A stretch of 64,000 nucleotides of DNA from Cherax quadricarinatus (GCF_038502225.1 NC_091312.1:31236183-31300182); one strand, 5' to 3'; shown: positions 1 through 11,853, counted from the stretch's first letter. The notes: generated by a model from the sequence alone, not told the origin. A program made the numbers and translations.

Positions 1-2110
1 GACTCTTGCCAAGACCCTCGCATTTACTTCTCTTACAACCCCATCTATAAATATATTAAACAACCACGGTGACATCACACATCCTTGTCTAAGGCCTACT
101 TTTACTGGGAAATAATTTCCCTCTTTCCTACATACTCTAACTTGAGCCTCACTATCCTCGTAAAAACTCTTCACTGCTTTCAGTAACCTACCTCCTACAC
201 CATACACCTTCAACATCTGCCACATTGCCCCCCTATCCACCCTGTCATACGCCTTTTCCAAATCCATAAATGCCACAAAGACCTCTTTAGCCTTATCTAA
301 ATACTGTTCACTTATATGTTTCACTGTAAACACCTGGTCCACACACCCCCTACCTTTCCTAAAGCCTCCTTGTTCATCTGCTATCCTATTCTCCGTCTTA
401 CTCTTAATTCTTTCAATAATAACTCTACCATACACTTTGCCAGGTATACTCAACAGACTTATCCCCCTATAATTTTTGCACTCTCTTTTATCCCCTTTGC
501 CTTTATACAAAGGAACTATGCATGCTCTCTGCCAATCCCTAGGTACCTTACCCTCTTCCATACATTTATTAAATAATTGCACCAACCACTCCAAAACTAT
601 ACCCCCACCTGCTTTTAACATTTCTATCTTTATCCCATCAATCCCGGCTGCCTTACCCCCTTTCACTTTACCTACTGCCTCACGAACTTCCCCCACACTC
701 ACAACTGGCTCTTTCTCACTCCTACAAGATGTTGTTCCTCCTTGCCCTATACACAAAATCACAGCTTCCCTATCTTCATCAACATTTAACAATTCCTCAA
801 AATATTCCCTCCATCTTCCCAATACCTCTAACTCTCCATTTAATAACTCTCCTCTCCTATTTTTAACTGACAAATCCATTTGTTCTCTAGGCTTTCTTAA
901 CTTGTTAATCTCACTCTAAAACTTTTTCTTATTTTCAACAAAATTTGTTGATAACTTCTCACCCACTCTCTCATTTGCTCTCTTTTTACATTGCTTCACT
1001 ACTCTCTTAACCTCTCTCTTTTTCTCCATATACTCTTCCCTCCTTGCATCACTTCTACTTTGTAAAAACTTCTCATATGCTAACTTTTTCTCCCTTACTA
1101 CTCTCTTCACATCATCATTCCACCAATCGCTCCTCTTCCCTCCCGCACCCACTTTCCTGTAACCACAAACTTCTGCTGAACACTCTAACACTACATTTTT
1201 AAACCTACCCCATACCTCTTCGACCCCATTGCCTATGCTCTCATTTGCCCATCTATCCTCCAATAGCTGTTTATATCTTACCCTAACTGCCTCCTCTTTT
1301 AGTTTATAAACCTTCACCTCTCTCTTCCCTGATGCTTCTATTCTCCTTGTATCCCATCTACCTTTTACTCTCAGTGTAGCTACAACTAGAAAGTGATCTG
1401 ATACATCTGTGGCCCCTCTATAAACATGTACATCCTGAAGTCTACTCAACAGTCTTTTATCTACCAATACATAATCCAACAAACTACTGTCATTTTGCCC
1501 TACATCATATCTTGTATACTTATTTATCCTCTTTTTCTTAAAATATGTATTACCTATAACTAAACCCCTTTCTATACAAAGTTCAATCAAAGGGCTCCCA
1601 TTATCATTTACACCTGGCACCCCAAACTTACCTACCACACCCTCTCTAAAAGTTTCTCCTACTTTAGCATTCAGGTCCCCTACCACAATTACTCTCTCAC
1701 TTGGTTCAAAGGCTCCTATACATTCACTTAACATCTCCCAAAATCTCTCTCTCTCCTCTGCTTTCCTCTCTTCTCCAGGTGCATACACGCTTATTATGAC
1801 CCACTTCTCTCATCCAACCTTTACTTTAATCCACATAATTCTTGAATTTACACATTCATATTCTCTTTTCTCCTTCCATAACTGATCATTCAACATTACT
1901 GCTACCCCTTCCTTTGCTCTAACTCTCTCAGATACTCCAGATTTAATCCCATTTATTTCCCCCCACCGAAACTCCCCTACCCCCTTCAGTTTTGTTTCGC
2001 TTAGGGCCAGGACATCCAACTTCTTTTCATTCATAACATCAGCACTCATCTGTTTCTTGTCATCCGCACTACATCCACGCACATTTAAGCATCCCAGTTT
2101 TATAAAGTTT
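1..2110 (-). pseudogene. LINE ORF: APE-type endonuclease plus reverse transcriptase, two in-frame stops, partial
   Basis: One reading frame runs from about 2110 to the window edge and is interrupted only by TGA at 1810-1812 and TAG at 916-918, each one substitution from a sense codon. The endonuclease half shows an N-terminal LGCLNVRGC-type start, ALSETKLKG, VVGDLNAKVGE and the terminal SDHFLVVATLR motif. The RT half shows an NYRGISLLS motif, FRKGRGCVDQVF, AFMDLEKAYDRVDR (first catalytic Asp) and GLRQGCVMSPWLFN. The YxDD box lies beyond base 1. Two point nonsense mutations and otherwise good coding suggest a fairly young but dead copy. The protein would nick target DNA and prime reverse transcription. 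Confidence 0.85.
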
Positions 2111-2512
2111 TTCTTCTCTTTTTTAGTAAATGTGTACAGGAGATGGGGTTACTAGCCCATTGCTCCCAGCATTTTAGTCGTCTCATACGACACGCATGGC
2201 TTACGGAGGAAAGATTCTTTTCCACTTCCCCATGGACAATGGAAGAAATAAAGAGGAACAAGAGCTATTTAGAAAAAGGAGAAAAACCTAGATGTATGTA
2301 TATATATATATGCATGTGCGTGTCTGTGAAGTGTGACCAAAGTGTAAGTAGGAGTAGTAAGATATCCCTGTTATCTAGCGTGTTTATGAGACAGAAAAAG
2401 AAACCAACAATCCTACCATCATGCAAAACAGTTACAGGTTTCTGTTTCACAGTCATCTGGCAGGACGGTAGTACTTCCCTGGGTGGTTGCTGTCTACCAA
2501 CCTACTACCTAC
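1..2512 (-). mobile_element. RTE-like non-LTR retrotransposon, 3' part beyond window edge
   Basis: Minus-strand LINE with its 5' region at about 2113-2512 and its coding region from about 2110 down to base 1, where the reverse transcriptase continues outside the window. The order is a 5' leader (a short open stretch at 2265-2456 and a segment ending at the TA array at 2512), an endonuclease/exonuclease/phosphatase domain, then reverse transcriptase. The right end abuts a (TA)n tract, so the true 5' end is unclear. Assignment to an RTE-like group is from the look of the RT motifs and is moderate; the LINE identity itself is firm. Confidence 0.85.
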
Positions 2513-2546
2513 TATATATATATACTATATATATATATATATATAT
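2512..2546. repeat. (TA)n microsatellite
   Basis: Short TA tract with one C interruption near 2525. It sits exactly between the 5' side of the minus-strand LINE and the left terminal inverted repeat of the next element. Confidence 0.95.
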
Positions 2547-3039
2547 GTCGTGCCGAATATGTAAAACTGGTCAATTAGCAAGAACTCATTTAAAATTAAG
2601 TCCTTTCTAAAATTTTCTCTTATACGTTTAAAGATATATTTTTTTCATTAATGTTAATGTAAAATTTTTTTTTGCACCAAAATTTTAGCACCAAAAGTAT
2701 CTTAGAAATATTTTTCTCTTACCTAACCTATATTATTATAACAAAGAACAATTTATTTTCCGCATACCGATTACTTTTATCGCAAAACCCAACTAAACCC
2801 GCTTATATTTTAGATTTGTTTAACACAGTAATTTAATACTAAATGGGCCCCAAGAAAAGTGCCACAGTGAAACATATTTTGCCTACTCGTTAGGTTCATA
2901 ATGATTTTGGCGAAATTAGACAAATTGCATACACAAATTTTGTTGTGCGACCACTTGTCCTATATGGGCTACCTCAAGATGAGCGTTGCTATTTAAGCCA
3001 ATAAAAGTAAGGTCGCAAGTTCTGGCTATTCGGCACAAC
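2547..3039. mobile_element. Short non-autonomous element with 13-bp terminal inverted repeats (MITE-like)
   Basis: The left end 2547-2559 reads GTCGTGCCGAATA and the right end 3027-3039 is its inverted copy with one mismatch. The interior is AT-rich with no coding potential. The element is flanked by TA arrays on the left directly and on the right after about 37 bp, so a TA target duplication cannot be recognised with certainty. The structure fits a MITE; the superfamily is unknown. Confidence 0.55.
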
Positions 3040-3050
3040 GATTATTTCGC

Positions 3051-3074
3051 ATAACGATAGCCCTCTTATTATCG

Positions 3075-3078
<4 letters not shown>
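3051..3078. other. 9-bp perfect inverted repeat
   Basis: ATAACGATA at 3051-3059 and its exact inverse at 3070-3078, with a 10-nt spacer. It lies between the MITE-like element and the start of a (TA)n array and could fold as a small hairpin. No function is implied. Confidence 0.6.

Positions 3079-3145
<67 letters not shown>
3076..3145. repeat. (TA)n microsatellite
   Basis: About 70 bp of uninterrupted alternating TA, next to a LINE 3' UTR fragment on its right side. Confidence 0.97.
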
Positions 3146-3149
<4 letters not shown>

Positions 3150-3150
<1 letters not shown>

Positions 3151-3545
3151 ATCCTAGAAAAGGATGGAGGGAAGGGGTAAAAGAGGTCTTGTGTGCAAAG
3201 GGCTTGTACATGCAGCAGGCATGTGAGCATGATAGGAGTGAATGGCGATGAGTGGTTTTTGGTATCTGACGAGCTGTTGGAGTGCCAGCAGCGTGATTTT
3301 TTGTGTAGGGATTCAGGGAAATCATTTAGCTGTACTTGTGTCCTAGAGGTGGGAAGTACAGTGACTGCAATTTCAAGGAGGGGTTTGGGATATTGGCTGT
3401 TTGGAGTGAAATCTAAACTGTCATATCTTAGCGCCTGTGCAAAGACAGTGATTATGTGCGAATGATAGTGAAAGTGTTGAATAACTGTGAAAGTGTGTTT
3501 GTTGGGTCACCCTGCCTCAGTGGGACACGGCCAACATGTAAAAGA
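3150..3545 (+). mobile_element. LINE 3' UTR-like dispersed fragment, plus orientation
   Basis: This stretch shares ordered blocks with 12612-12957: a GGAATGAGTGG-like segment, a GTTGGAGTG segment, a 'GGGAAA...TTAGC' block, GTGAAAGTGTT, and a CACCCTGCCTC..GTGGGA..GGCC block just before a short-tandem tail. It resembles the non-coding 3' region of decapod RTE-like LINEs. There is no ORF of note. It ends in a GT/TA tract, as a LINE tail would. Confidence 0.6.
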
Positions 3546-3548
3546 TAG

Positions 3549-3549
<1 letters not shown>

Positions 3550-3583
<34 letters not shown>
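3550..3583. repeat. (GT)/(TA)n microsatellite
   Basis: A few GT units followed by TA units, directly after the LINE 3' UTR-like fragment. It is probably that element's tail. Confidence 0.9.
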
Positions 3584-3584
<1 letters not shown>

Positions 3585-3618
3585 CACGTCGGCCATCTCC
3601 CAGGTGCTAAAGCATTAA

Positions 3619-3905
3619 CCCACTTCTCATATCCTATCCTTATTCTAATCTACAAAATTCGTAAATTTAAACACTTATGCTCCCTCTTTTCCTTCCATAG
3701 TTGATTATTCTACATTACTGCTCCCCATTCTTTAGCTCTAGTTCCCTCTGATACACCCGATTTAATCCTATTGGAATTCTCTCACTCCCTTTAGTTTCTC
3801 TTTATTTCTAGGGCATCCAGCTTCTCATTCATAACATTAACAATCATTGTTTTTTCTTATCTGTAGTACACTCATGCATATTCAAGCAACCCATCCATAT
3901 AAAGA
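3619..3905 (-). pseudogene. Decayed second copy of the RTE-like LINE endonuclease N-terminus
   Basis: This region aligns by eye, on the minus strand and in the same order, with 1800-2110. Shared pieces include CCCACTTCTC, TTCCTTCCATA, CATTACTGCT, GATTTAATCC, AGGGCATCCAGCTTCT and TTCATTCATAACAT. Several indels destroy the reading frame. It is clearly older than the copy at 1-2110. It covers only the first third of the endonuclease domain. Confidence 0.75.
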
Positions 3906-5218
3906 GGACCAAATTCTCCGAGGAAAGTACTGAAGTCAGGTTATTAATAGCTACAAGGTTGCACTAAGAGTTCACCCTTGTGGATCACCTGCTTGAATAG
4001 TCTGAAGAGAAGCGCCAGTCTCATGAAAACTTTAAGAAAGAATGGACCTGACATATGACACCATGTTATATAGTAAGCAGTTTTCTAAGCACCCCCCCCA
4101 AAAAAAAAAAAAAAATGCCACCACAAACTAACCTTCAACAAAGGTACTGCGAATGTAAGTATTGAGCCGAATTATAGGAAAAGTAGAAAAATGGCCTTTT
4201 TCTGTTTTCAGACTGATGTGGTGATATACAGTTGTGCATCTCCAAGAACCACACTTAATTTCCCGTTAACAATGCATTTTGTTAATTTACAAATGTATCA
4301 TATTCTTCGACAATGTGGGTACTACTGTAGACCAAACACACATGTATACCACGGGGCCGAGCTGCAGTAGGTTGACAGTTTGACACTGCTGATGCTAGTT
4401 TAAGAGCATACTTATGAGGAGATAGGCATGACCCACGGAAAAAAATGGGCAGAATTATATACTATTGCTTTTGCAACTTTAACCTGCTATTTTCACACCA
4501 GCAATGTTAAGGACTGGAGCCGCCATTTTTCACAGTTTTTTTTCCAATCTGCTCTTATAGTGAAAGATGCGCCAACAAACACATTTGGCTGCTTGTATGA
4601 TCATACATTTGTTCTCACTTGTGGTGTGATTATATCAATGTTGGCCCAACGAAATACTTTTGAGTAGAAATGCTCTAGCACAGTCTGGTGACTACCAGAT
4701 TACACTTTAAAAGTTTACCTAAAATTCATGGGATAACCATTTCTGCAGCTGAAATAAGAGATATGTCAAATAAATGTGATAACTCGTCATGGAGGAGGCA
4801 TCTGTGATGAGAAAGAGAAATATAACGTGTGAAGGAAATGCAATTTTCATGTTCAAACTCATCAAAAGCGGTGAATGGGAAGACTGATAGAGTGATGAGG
4901 AAAGTGGTCTCACACATGGAAATCATTTGTCAGTGCCCAGTCAAACTCCAGTGCCACAGACATTGAACAACTGCGGAGATGAATACATAAAGCAGTATGA
5001 GGGTTACTTGGGTCGGATCCTCGGTATTTAAGGCATCAAGGTAACAGGATAAGAAAAGACCACTAGATTAACACGAGTTACCATGGGACTCACCCCTAAG
5101 ACATGGCAATTAAAAAAAAAAAAAAAGATACTAGTTTAGGTAAAGATGAAACGATGTTAGAGGATGTCTGATGATAGAGGGTGAGAAAGAGGCACAAAGA
5201 ACAGGTTATACATTTTGT
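3906..5218. other. No gene recognised
   Basis: About 1.3 kb of mixed-composition DNA with no convincing coding region, splice-like gene structure or repeat I can name. It contains a C-run followed by an A-run near 4091-4115 and a short A-run near 5110. The longest open stretches (for example 4428-4667, 79 codons) have no recognisable motif. Confidence 0.6.
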
Positions 5219-5220
5219 TT

Positions 5221-5232
5221 AATTCATGTTAA
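5221..5232. repeat. Target site duplication, left copy, of LINE copy A
   Basis: AATTCATGTTAA lies here and again at 11839-11850, immediately outside the two ends of LINE copy A. The first two bases of the right copy could belong to the LINE's TAA tail, so the duplication is 10 to 12 bp. This is direct evidence of a target-primed insertion. Confidence 0.85.
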
Positions 5233-5273
5233 CCTCTTCAAGGGGGGCTCCTTGGCGTGGTGAAGAGGCTCTT

Positions 5274-5313
5274 GGTCTGAGGAATTAGACCTGTCGGTCT
5301 TCTTCCTCAGACC
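5274..5313 (+). promoter_or_regulatory. Conserved hairpin near the LINE 5' end (copy A)
   Basis: GGTCTGAGGAA at 5274-5284 pairs perfectly with TTCCTCAGACC at 5303-5313 (11 bp, 18-nt loop), starting 41 bases from the element's first base. Copy B has the same hairpin at 32388-32427, and the 166-bp SINE-like element has a different sequence folding at the equivalent place (33452-33478). I infer a role in the RNA (promoter, translation or recognition); the sequence shows only the pairing. Confidence 0.6.
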
Positions 5314-5960
5314 GAACCTAATTACCCCCCAATCTCCCCTCCCCTATCCCATCCTCCCCTTTTTCCTTTCCTCCTCCTCCTCCCCACCCCTCCCTTTTGC
5401 CCTCCCTCTTTTTGGCCTTTGGGATTTCTCCCACAGGCGCGCTAGTTCCTAGGTAGGGGAAAGGATACCGGGGTCTATCCCATTCCATTGAGGTTCTTGG
5501 CGGTGGCGTAGTTTGCCGTGGAATCTGGATCACCTGAGGATGTCCCGATCCCTCTCCGGTATCCCGGAGTAGCTTTGGGTGTCTTTCGGGCGACGGGTGT
5601 ATCTCTGGAAGCCACCTTTCGGATTCCGGGGGTGGTGGCCGAAGGAGGTATGCTTTGTGGCGGATATCCGGCCGCCCTCTCTTTTGTCCACCGAGGTAGC
5701 TCGGCAGATGTGAGGTTGCTATCCCGGATTGTTAGTTTACTAGCATGATGGGTAGGGTATGGCACGGGTTCCATGCTGCATCTGCGCTACTTGCGGTGCT
5801 GAGGTCCTCTTGGGCGCGGAGGGAGATTTCTGGCCCTTTCATTCCTCCTAGGAACTACCCCTCCCCGGTCCCCCCTTTTTTTATTCTTTTTTTTTATTTT
5901 TATTTTCTTTTCTTCTTTCTTTTTTTTTCTTAAAAACAAAAAGAAAGAAGTAACCTAACC

Positions 5961-7888
5961 ATGGCAGCCCTAGTCCATGAACCTACTACCCCCGGGCCCC
6001 TTCTTGATACCGCACCCCGTTCTGACCCCGCCTCATCTTTGGACCACTCTTCAGACACTCCTCATGCCTCTGTACCTATTGCCGGTGCTGTTTCCTCACC
6101 TGCTTCAGGTACTGAGCCCTCGACTGACTCCTTCGATTTATCGGACCTTCACTCTCCTCTGACTATGCTTCCGGCCTCTTCCTCTACGGTGCGGCAATTT
6201 TCAAATCGCCGACCCATTCCACGTCGAACCAACTCTGGTCCCACGCCTAAACGCCAACGACAATTACCTGCTGATGATACTTCTCCACCTTCTCGTTCTT
6301 CTCAGAAACGATCGACACGTCCTTCACTACCTTTCCACGCTCAGTTTCAGACTGAACAATGGACTAAATTCTTCACTTTACGACCGACTTCCTCTACTGC
6401 CTATCTTTCTGACCACAGTATTGGCAAGGCACTCCTACGCCATGTTGGTAAAGATATTTCTTTTCATGCTCTTAATAGCGGTACGTGCATCATTACCGTA
6501 CAGAATGCTACCCAGGCTCATGAGCTCTCTCGTCTATCCCATATCGATACTGTTCCTGTCACTCTTGAAAAACATCATTCCCTCAATTCTTGTAGTGGTA
6601 CCGTCATTCTGCCCCATACCATAGTTCAACAAAATTTCCAGACATGTGGCACTGACATTCTTGAACAGCTGGAACTCCAAGATCTCCCAATCCTCAAGGT
6701 AGACACTTACGTTCTTCCTGCCCGCGGGCGGAGACGATACCCTAGCAATGTGGCTCGTTTAACTTTTGACAGCCGAGAACTCCCATCCTCAGTTTATATA
6801 GCAGGACATCGGTTACAAGTTCGAAAGGTGATCCCTACACCACAACAGTGTAGAAATTGCTGGCGATTTGGCCATCCAGAGAAATATTGCAGATCTATCG
6901 CCGAATGCCCAGTCTGTGGTGCCGATGACCATTCTAATACGTCTTGCAATTGATCTCCCTCTTGCCTTAACTGTCATGAGGCTCACCCTTCGTACTCTCG
7001 CCGTTGTAAAGTCTATTTAAACGAGCGGGAAATCCGTTACCTCAAAGAGACAGAAGGTCTCCCTTATGCCATGGCAGTTTCTCATCTCCGCCTCCAAGGG
7101 AGACTCCCACGTGTTTCTTATTCCCGTGTTTCAAAACGTCCCCCCACTTCTGGTATCCCATCTTCTACACCCACCTCTGTGGTTACCTCTCCCATAGTCA
7201 CTCCTGTATCTAATCCTTTTGCTGTCCTCGGCTCAGACATCCCTACTTCAACGCCTCAGTCTGATCTCGCTTCTTCGAGTTCTCTCTCACAAGCCTCAGT
7301 ATCGACGAGACCTCGTACGACACCTCCTCCCAATCATCCCTCTACTTCTCAAAAGTCAAAAAAAGGTCCGTTAACACCTCCTACCCATCTTCCACCTCCT
7401 CATTTTACCCTCCCTGTCTCTGTCCCTGGTTCTCCCCCTCTCACTGGCTCAGTTACAAGTGTAGAGGTTCACCCTCCTCCTCGTACTGTACCTTCCTCCC
7501 CTGTTCCCTCCCAAGTTTCTTCCTCTTCTGCCACCTCCCAGGTTCCTGCCTCTTCTGTCCCCTGCCACGCTTCTCCAGTTCCCTCCACCCTTTCGCCCCC
7601 CCCCCCCTACCTTGGTACAGTCCAATACAGTTCCAATCTTTACTCATCCTCCCCCTACCATTTCCAATATTGTCTCCCATACGACGTCTCTGAATTCAGA
7701 AACACTTGAAGCAATCTCTGAATATATTGCAGAGACCAAACCATCAATGGACACTGATCCACCTTCCGCTCTCTCTCTCCTCTGCTCCATCTGCGCAACT
7801 CCTTTCTTCACAGCGCACCGTTCCTTCGCTGCTTGAACGTTTTCCACTGCCTCCGCATGTGGACTTTTCTAACCCCTGTAGTCCGTAG
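5961..7888 (+). pseudogene. LINE ORF1 (copy A): zinc-knuckle nucleic-acid-binding protein, broken
   Basis: ORF1 starts at an ATG in strong context (ACCATGG) after a polypyrimidine tract. The N-terminal 110 residues are Pro/Ser/Thr-rich. A central conserved domain precedes two CCHC knuckles of the C-x2-C-x4-H-x4-C type (CRNCWRFGHPEKYC and CPVCGADDHSNTSC) near residues 295-330, with a third cysteine-rich motif just after. The C-terminal third is again Pro/Ser/Thr-rich. The frame is broken by TGA at 6951-6953 (copy B reads through here), by a frameshift at a C-run near 7600, and by a second shift near 7800. ORF1 proteins of this type coat the element RNA in cytoplasmic particles. Confidence 0.85.
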
Positions 7889-7932
7889 GAACCCTTACCT
7901 GCGGATTCCAAGTATCTTTATCATTGCCAATC

Positions 7933-10900
7933 ATGGCCTATTTACAGTGGAATATACGCGGCCTCAGGGGTAATCGGGGTGAGCTTCAGATGTTACTCTC
8001 CCAGTTTGCCCCTGTTGGTGTTTGCTTACAGGAACCAAAATTACACTCTGCTGTTATTTCTCCCATCTCAGGCTATAATTTATTGTATTCTTCAGATCCT
8101 TTTCCTGATGGGACCTTTAATGAAAGTGCCCTTCTTCTACGCACTGATATTCCGTACCGTCAGCTATTTGTTCATACTTCGCTGCATTACACAGCAGCCC
8201 GTATCCACTTACATAGGTGGTATACGCTCTTTTCTTTATATCTCTCTCCTTCTCGGGCATTATCTATTCCGGATATTGCCTTCCTTGTTTCGTCATTACC
8301 GCCACCGATTCTGTTACTTGGTGATTTTAAAACCCACCATTTCCTCTGCGGGGCGAGGGGAGGGGTTCTCACTGTGATTCCCGTGGAATTCAGTTAGAGG
8401 CTTTTCTTGCCACCCACCCCCTCCATGTTTTAAATACAGGTACTCACACCCATTTTGATCCTCGGACTCATACTCTCTCTTGCATCGATCTCTCAGTCTG
8501 CTCTTCCTCCGCCGCATTAGACTTCACTTGGTCTGTTCTCCCGGACTTACATGACAGTGATCATTTCCCAATCATTCTTACTTCCCCTTCGTATTCGCCA
8601 CCTCTTCGCACCCCACGCTGGCAATTTAATCGGGCAAATTGGAACCTTTACTCACACCTAACTGTTTTTAAAGAGGTTCCTTCTTCGTCCTCCATCGATG
8701 AGCTTTTACACCTCTTCTCGTCCTCCGTTTTCACTGCAGCTTCTCATTCTATACCCCAAACTTCGGGCAGGCATTCTCAGAAATGCGTGCCTTGGTGGTC
8801 TCCTGCTTGTGCTCGTGCAGTACGTTTGAAACGCGCTGCATGGGGCAGGTACCGGTATAATAGAACCACAGAGAGACTCCTTGATTTTAAACAGAAGCGT
8901 GCGATCGCTCGCCGTGTCATCCGTGACGCTAAACGCACTTGCTGGCGAGATTATGTCTCCACCATCACCTCTGCTTCCTCTATGAGTGCAGTCTGGAAAA
9001 AAGTACGAAAACTGAGTGGTAAATATTCTCCTGACCCGGCTCCTGTTCTGCGGGTTGCCGGTGTTGATATAGCAAACCCACTAGATGTTGCCAATGAAAT
9101 TGGCAATCATCTGGTCCGTATTTCTCAGGGACTCCATCTATGCCCCTCATTTCTTTCCTCAAAGTCTGCCAGAGAGTTAGCACCCTTGGACTTTTCTTCT
9201 CTCAGAGAAGAACAGTATAATGTGCCTTTTACACTTCAAGAACTGGAGGCAACACTCTCAGCTTGTCGATCATCGGCAGCTGGGCCCGACGACATTCATA
9301 TTCGTATGCTACAACATTTACATCAGTCAGCCCTTGCAGTCCTATTACGCCTTTACAATCTTATTTGGTCACAAGGAGTTCTTCCACAGCTGTGGAAATC
9401 CGCCATTGTTCTCCCTTTCCGCAAACCAGGCACTACGGGACATGAAACCTCCCACTATCGTCCCATTGCTCTTACCAGTGCAGTTTGCAAAGTAATGGAA
9501 CGCCTAGTAAATAGACGTTTAGTGTGGTATTTAGAGACACACAACAGTCTCTCCACTCGTCAATATGGCTTTCGTAAGGGACGTTCTACCATAGACCCCT
9601 TACTACGCTTGGATACGTATGTTCGTAATGCCTTTGCGAATAACCACTCAGTTATTGCCATATTTTTTGACCTTGAGAAGGCATATGACACAACTTGGAG
9701 GTATAATATTTTAGCCCAAGCCCACTCCTTAGGCCTTCGAGGCAATCTACCATCCTTCCTTAAGAACTTTTTAACTGACAGGCATTTCCGTGTTCGGGTT
9801 AATAATGTGCTCTCCCCGGACTTTATCCAAGCTGAAGGTGTCCCCCAGGGATGTGTTCTGAGCACAACACTTTTTCTCCTTGCTATTAATGATTTGGCCT
9901 CTAGTCTTCCATCAAATATTTGGTCATCACTCTATGTTGATGACTTCGCTATTGCCTGTGCAGGCGCTGACTGTCACCTCATTACAGTTTCTCTCCAACA
10001 TGCAGTCGACCGTGTTTCCAATTGGGCCACCACACGTGGGTTTAAATTTTCCAGCACTAAAACCCACCAAATTACTTTCACTAGACGCTCTGTCATCTCC
10101 GATCATCCTTTGTACCTCTATGGCTCCCGTATCCCTGAACGTGATACAGTCAAGTTTCTGGGCCTCCTCTTTGATCGTAGGTTATCCTGGAAACCTCACA
10201 TTACCTCTCTGAAGGCAACTTGTCACAGCCGGCTGAACCTTCTTAAAACCCTTGCTCATCTTTCATGGGGAGCTGATCGTCGAACCCTCCTTCGCCTACA
10301 TTCCACCCTTATTTTATCGAAACTTGATTATGGTGACCAGATCTATTCAGCGGCATCTCCTGCTACTCTCTCTAGCCTTAACCCCATTCATCACCAAGGA
10401 TTACGTTTATGCCTTGGTGCTTTTCGCTCTTCCCCTGTCGAGAGCCTCTATGCAGAAGCGAACGTTCCATCCTTATCCGATCGCCGTGATGCCCATTGCC
10501 TGCGCTACTATGTACGCTCTCATGATCTCCGCAATCCTTCCATTTATAGAATGGTCACTGATATTAGTAGACATTCTTTATTTGTTTGCCGCCCCTGTTT
10601 ACTCCGTCCCTTCTCTCTTCGCCTTCATTCACTCTTGTCTTCTCTTCAACTACCACCTTTCTATGTACATGTAGCATTTCACTTTTCCCTACCCCCCTGG
10701 GAAGTTCCAGCTGTTCGAGTCTGTTCTTTCTCCCTCCCTTGCTCGAAAGCCCAACTGTCTACGGTCGCTTCCCGCTCTCTTTTTCTTGACCACTTTCACT
10801 CTCATTCTCATGCCATTGCTGTGTACACAGATGGCTCTAAGTCTTCTGACGGCGTAGGATTCGCAGCAGTGTTTCCGGACAGCGTCGTACAAGGGCATTT

Positions 10901-11645
10901 ACTATCTTCGGCTAGTATTTTTACTGCTGAATTATATGCCATCCTTACAGCACTTATCCGTATTGCATCTATGCCTGTGTCATCATTTGTGGTTGTCTCA
11001 GACTCCCTTAGTGCTTTACAGGCTATACAAAAATTTGATACACCTCACCCCTTAGTCCTCCGTATCCAACTTTGGCTATGCCGCATCTTTACCAAGCATA
11101 AAGATATTGTTTTTTGTTGGGTCCCTGGTCATGTTGACGTACAGGGCAATGAACAGGCAGACACTGCTGCGCGGTCAGCAGTACATGACCTACCAGTTTC
11201 TTATAGAGGTATTCCATTTACGGACTATTTTGCTGCAATATCTTCCCACCTTCACACCCGTTGGCAACAACGTTGGTCTACTATGCTCGGCAACAAACTT
11301 CAATCTATTAAACCGAGTATAGGTTACTGGCCGTCTTCTTATCACCAGTGTCGAGGTTGGGAGACTACTCTCTCCCGTCTTCGCATTGGCCATACTCGTC
11401 TTACTCATGGATATCTCATGGAGAGGCGTCTTGCTCCTCTCTGTGAGAATTGCCAAGCTCCATTATCAGTCAGCCACATTCTTTTGGACTGCCCACTTTA
11501 TCAACGAGCACTCAGAATTTACCTCTGTCGTCGTCTTCGCTCCGCTGCTCTCTCTTTACCTTCCCTTCTCGCTGATGGACGCACCTTTCATCCGGACTCT
11601 CTCATTGACTTTTTGACAACAACTCACTTACTTCACAAATTCTGA
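7933..11645 (+). pseudogene. LINE ORF2 (copy A): endonuclease, reverse transcriptase, RNase H; one frameshift
   Basis: ORF2 begins at ATG 7933, 44 bp after the ORF1 stop. The N-terminal APE-type endonuclease shows QWNIRGLRGN, LQEPKL, LLGDF and SDHFPI. The frame shifts once near 8340-8390 and then stays open to 11645. The RT shows YRPIALTS, QYGFRKGRS, FFDLEKAYDTTW, GVPQGCVLS and LYVDDFAIA (catalytic Asp pair). A C-terminal RNase H shows YTDGSKSSDG, AELYAIL, VVSDSLSAL and GNEQADTAA, so its D-E-D-D set is present. About 1,240 codons in total is normal for a LINE of this kind. Only the single shift keeps it from being a complete ORF. Confidence 0.9.
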
Positions 11646-11853
11646 TACCTTCAGCCCTTTCTACTTCAATCTCTTGCTACCCTCTACCCCCGTACTATCC
11701 CCTGCCCCGCTGTTTTCTGTAACCTGCTGATCATCCCTCCTCCCTTCTGCCATCCAATACCCTCGCTTCCTTCCCTACCCTGCAGCGCTGTATAGCCCTT
11801 GTGGCTTAGCGCTTCTTTTTGATTATAATAATAATAATAATTCATGTTAAGCA

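Larger units (their letters stand above)
5233..11838 (+). mobile_element. Full-length I-superfamily-type LINE, copy A
   Basis: A 6.6-kb element with a 5' UTR of about 730 bp, ORF1 (5961-7888), a 44-bp gap, ORF2 (7933-11645), a 3' UTR of about 190 bp, and a tail of TAA-type repeats ending at 11838. A 12-bp target duplication brackets it. A second copy of nearly the same length lies at 32347-39129. RNase H in ORF2 plus a TAA-type tail are the features of I-clade and Nimb-like elements; the exact clade needs a tree. A polypyrimidine tract (5876-5931) precedes ORF1. The copy is disabled by a nonsense codon and frameshifts. Confidence 0.9.

Noticed and set aside
4428..4667. 79-codon ORF as a small host gene
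   Set aside because: No motif, no supporting exon structure, and a length expected by chance in this composition.
8980..9183. Minus-strand and alternate-frame ORFs inside the LINE copies (also 9560-9865, 11190-11456, 36272-36454)
   Set aside because: They are shadows of the plus-strand ORF2 and show no independent motif.
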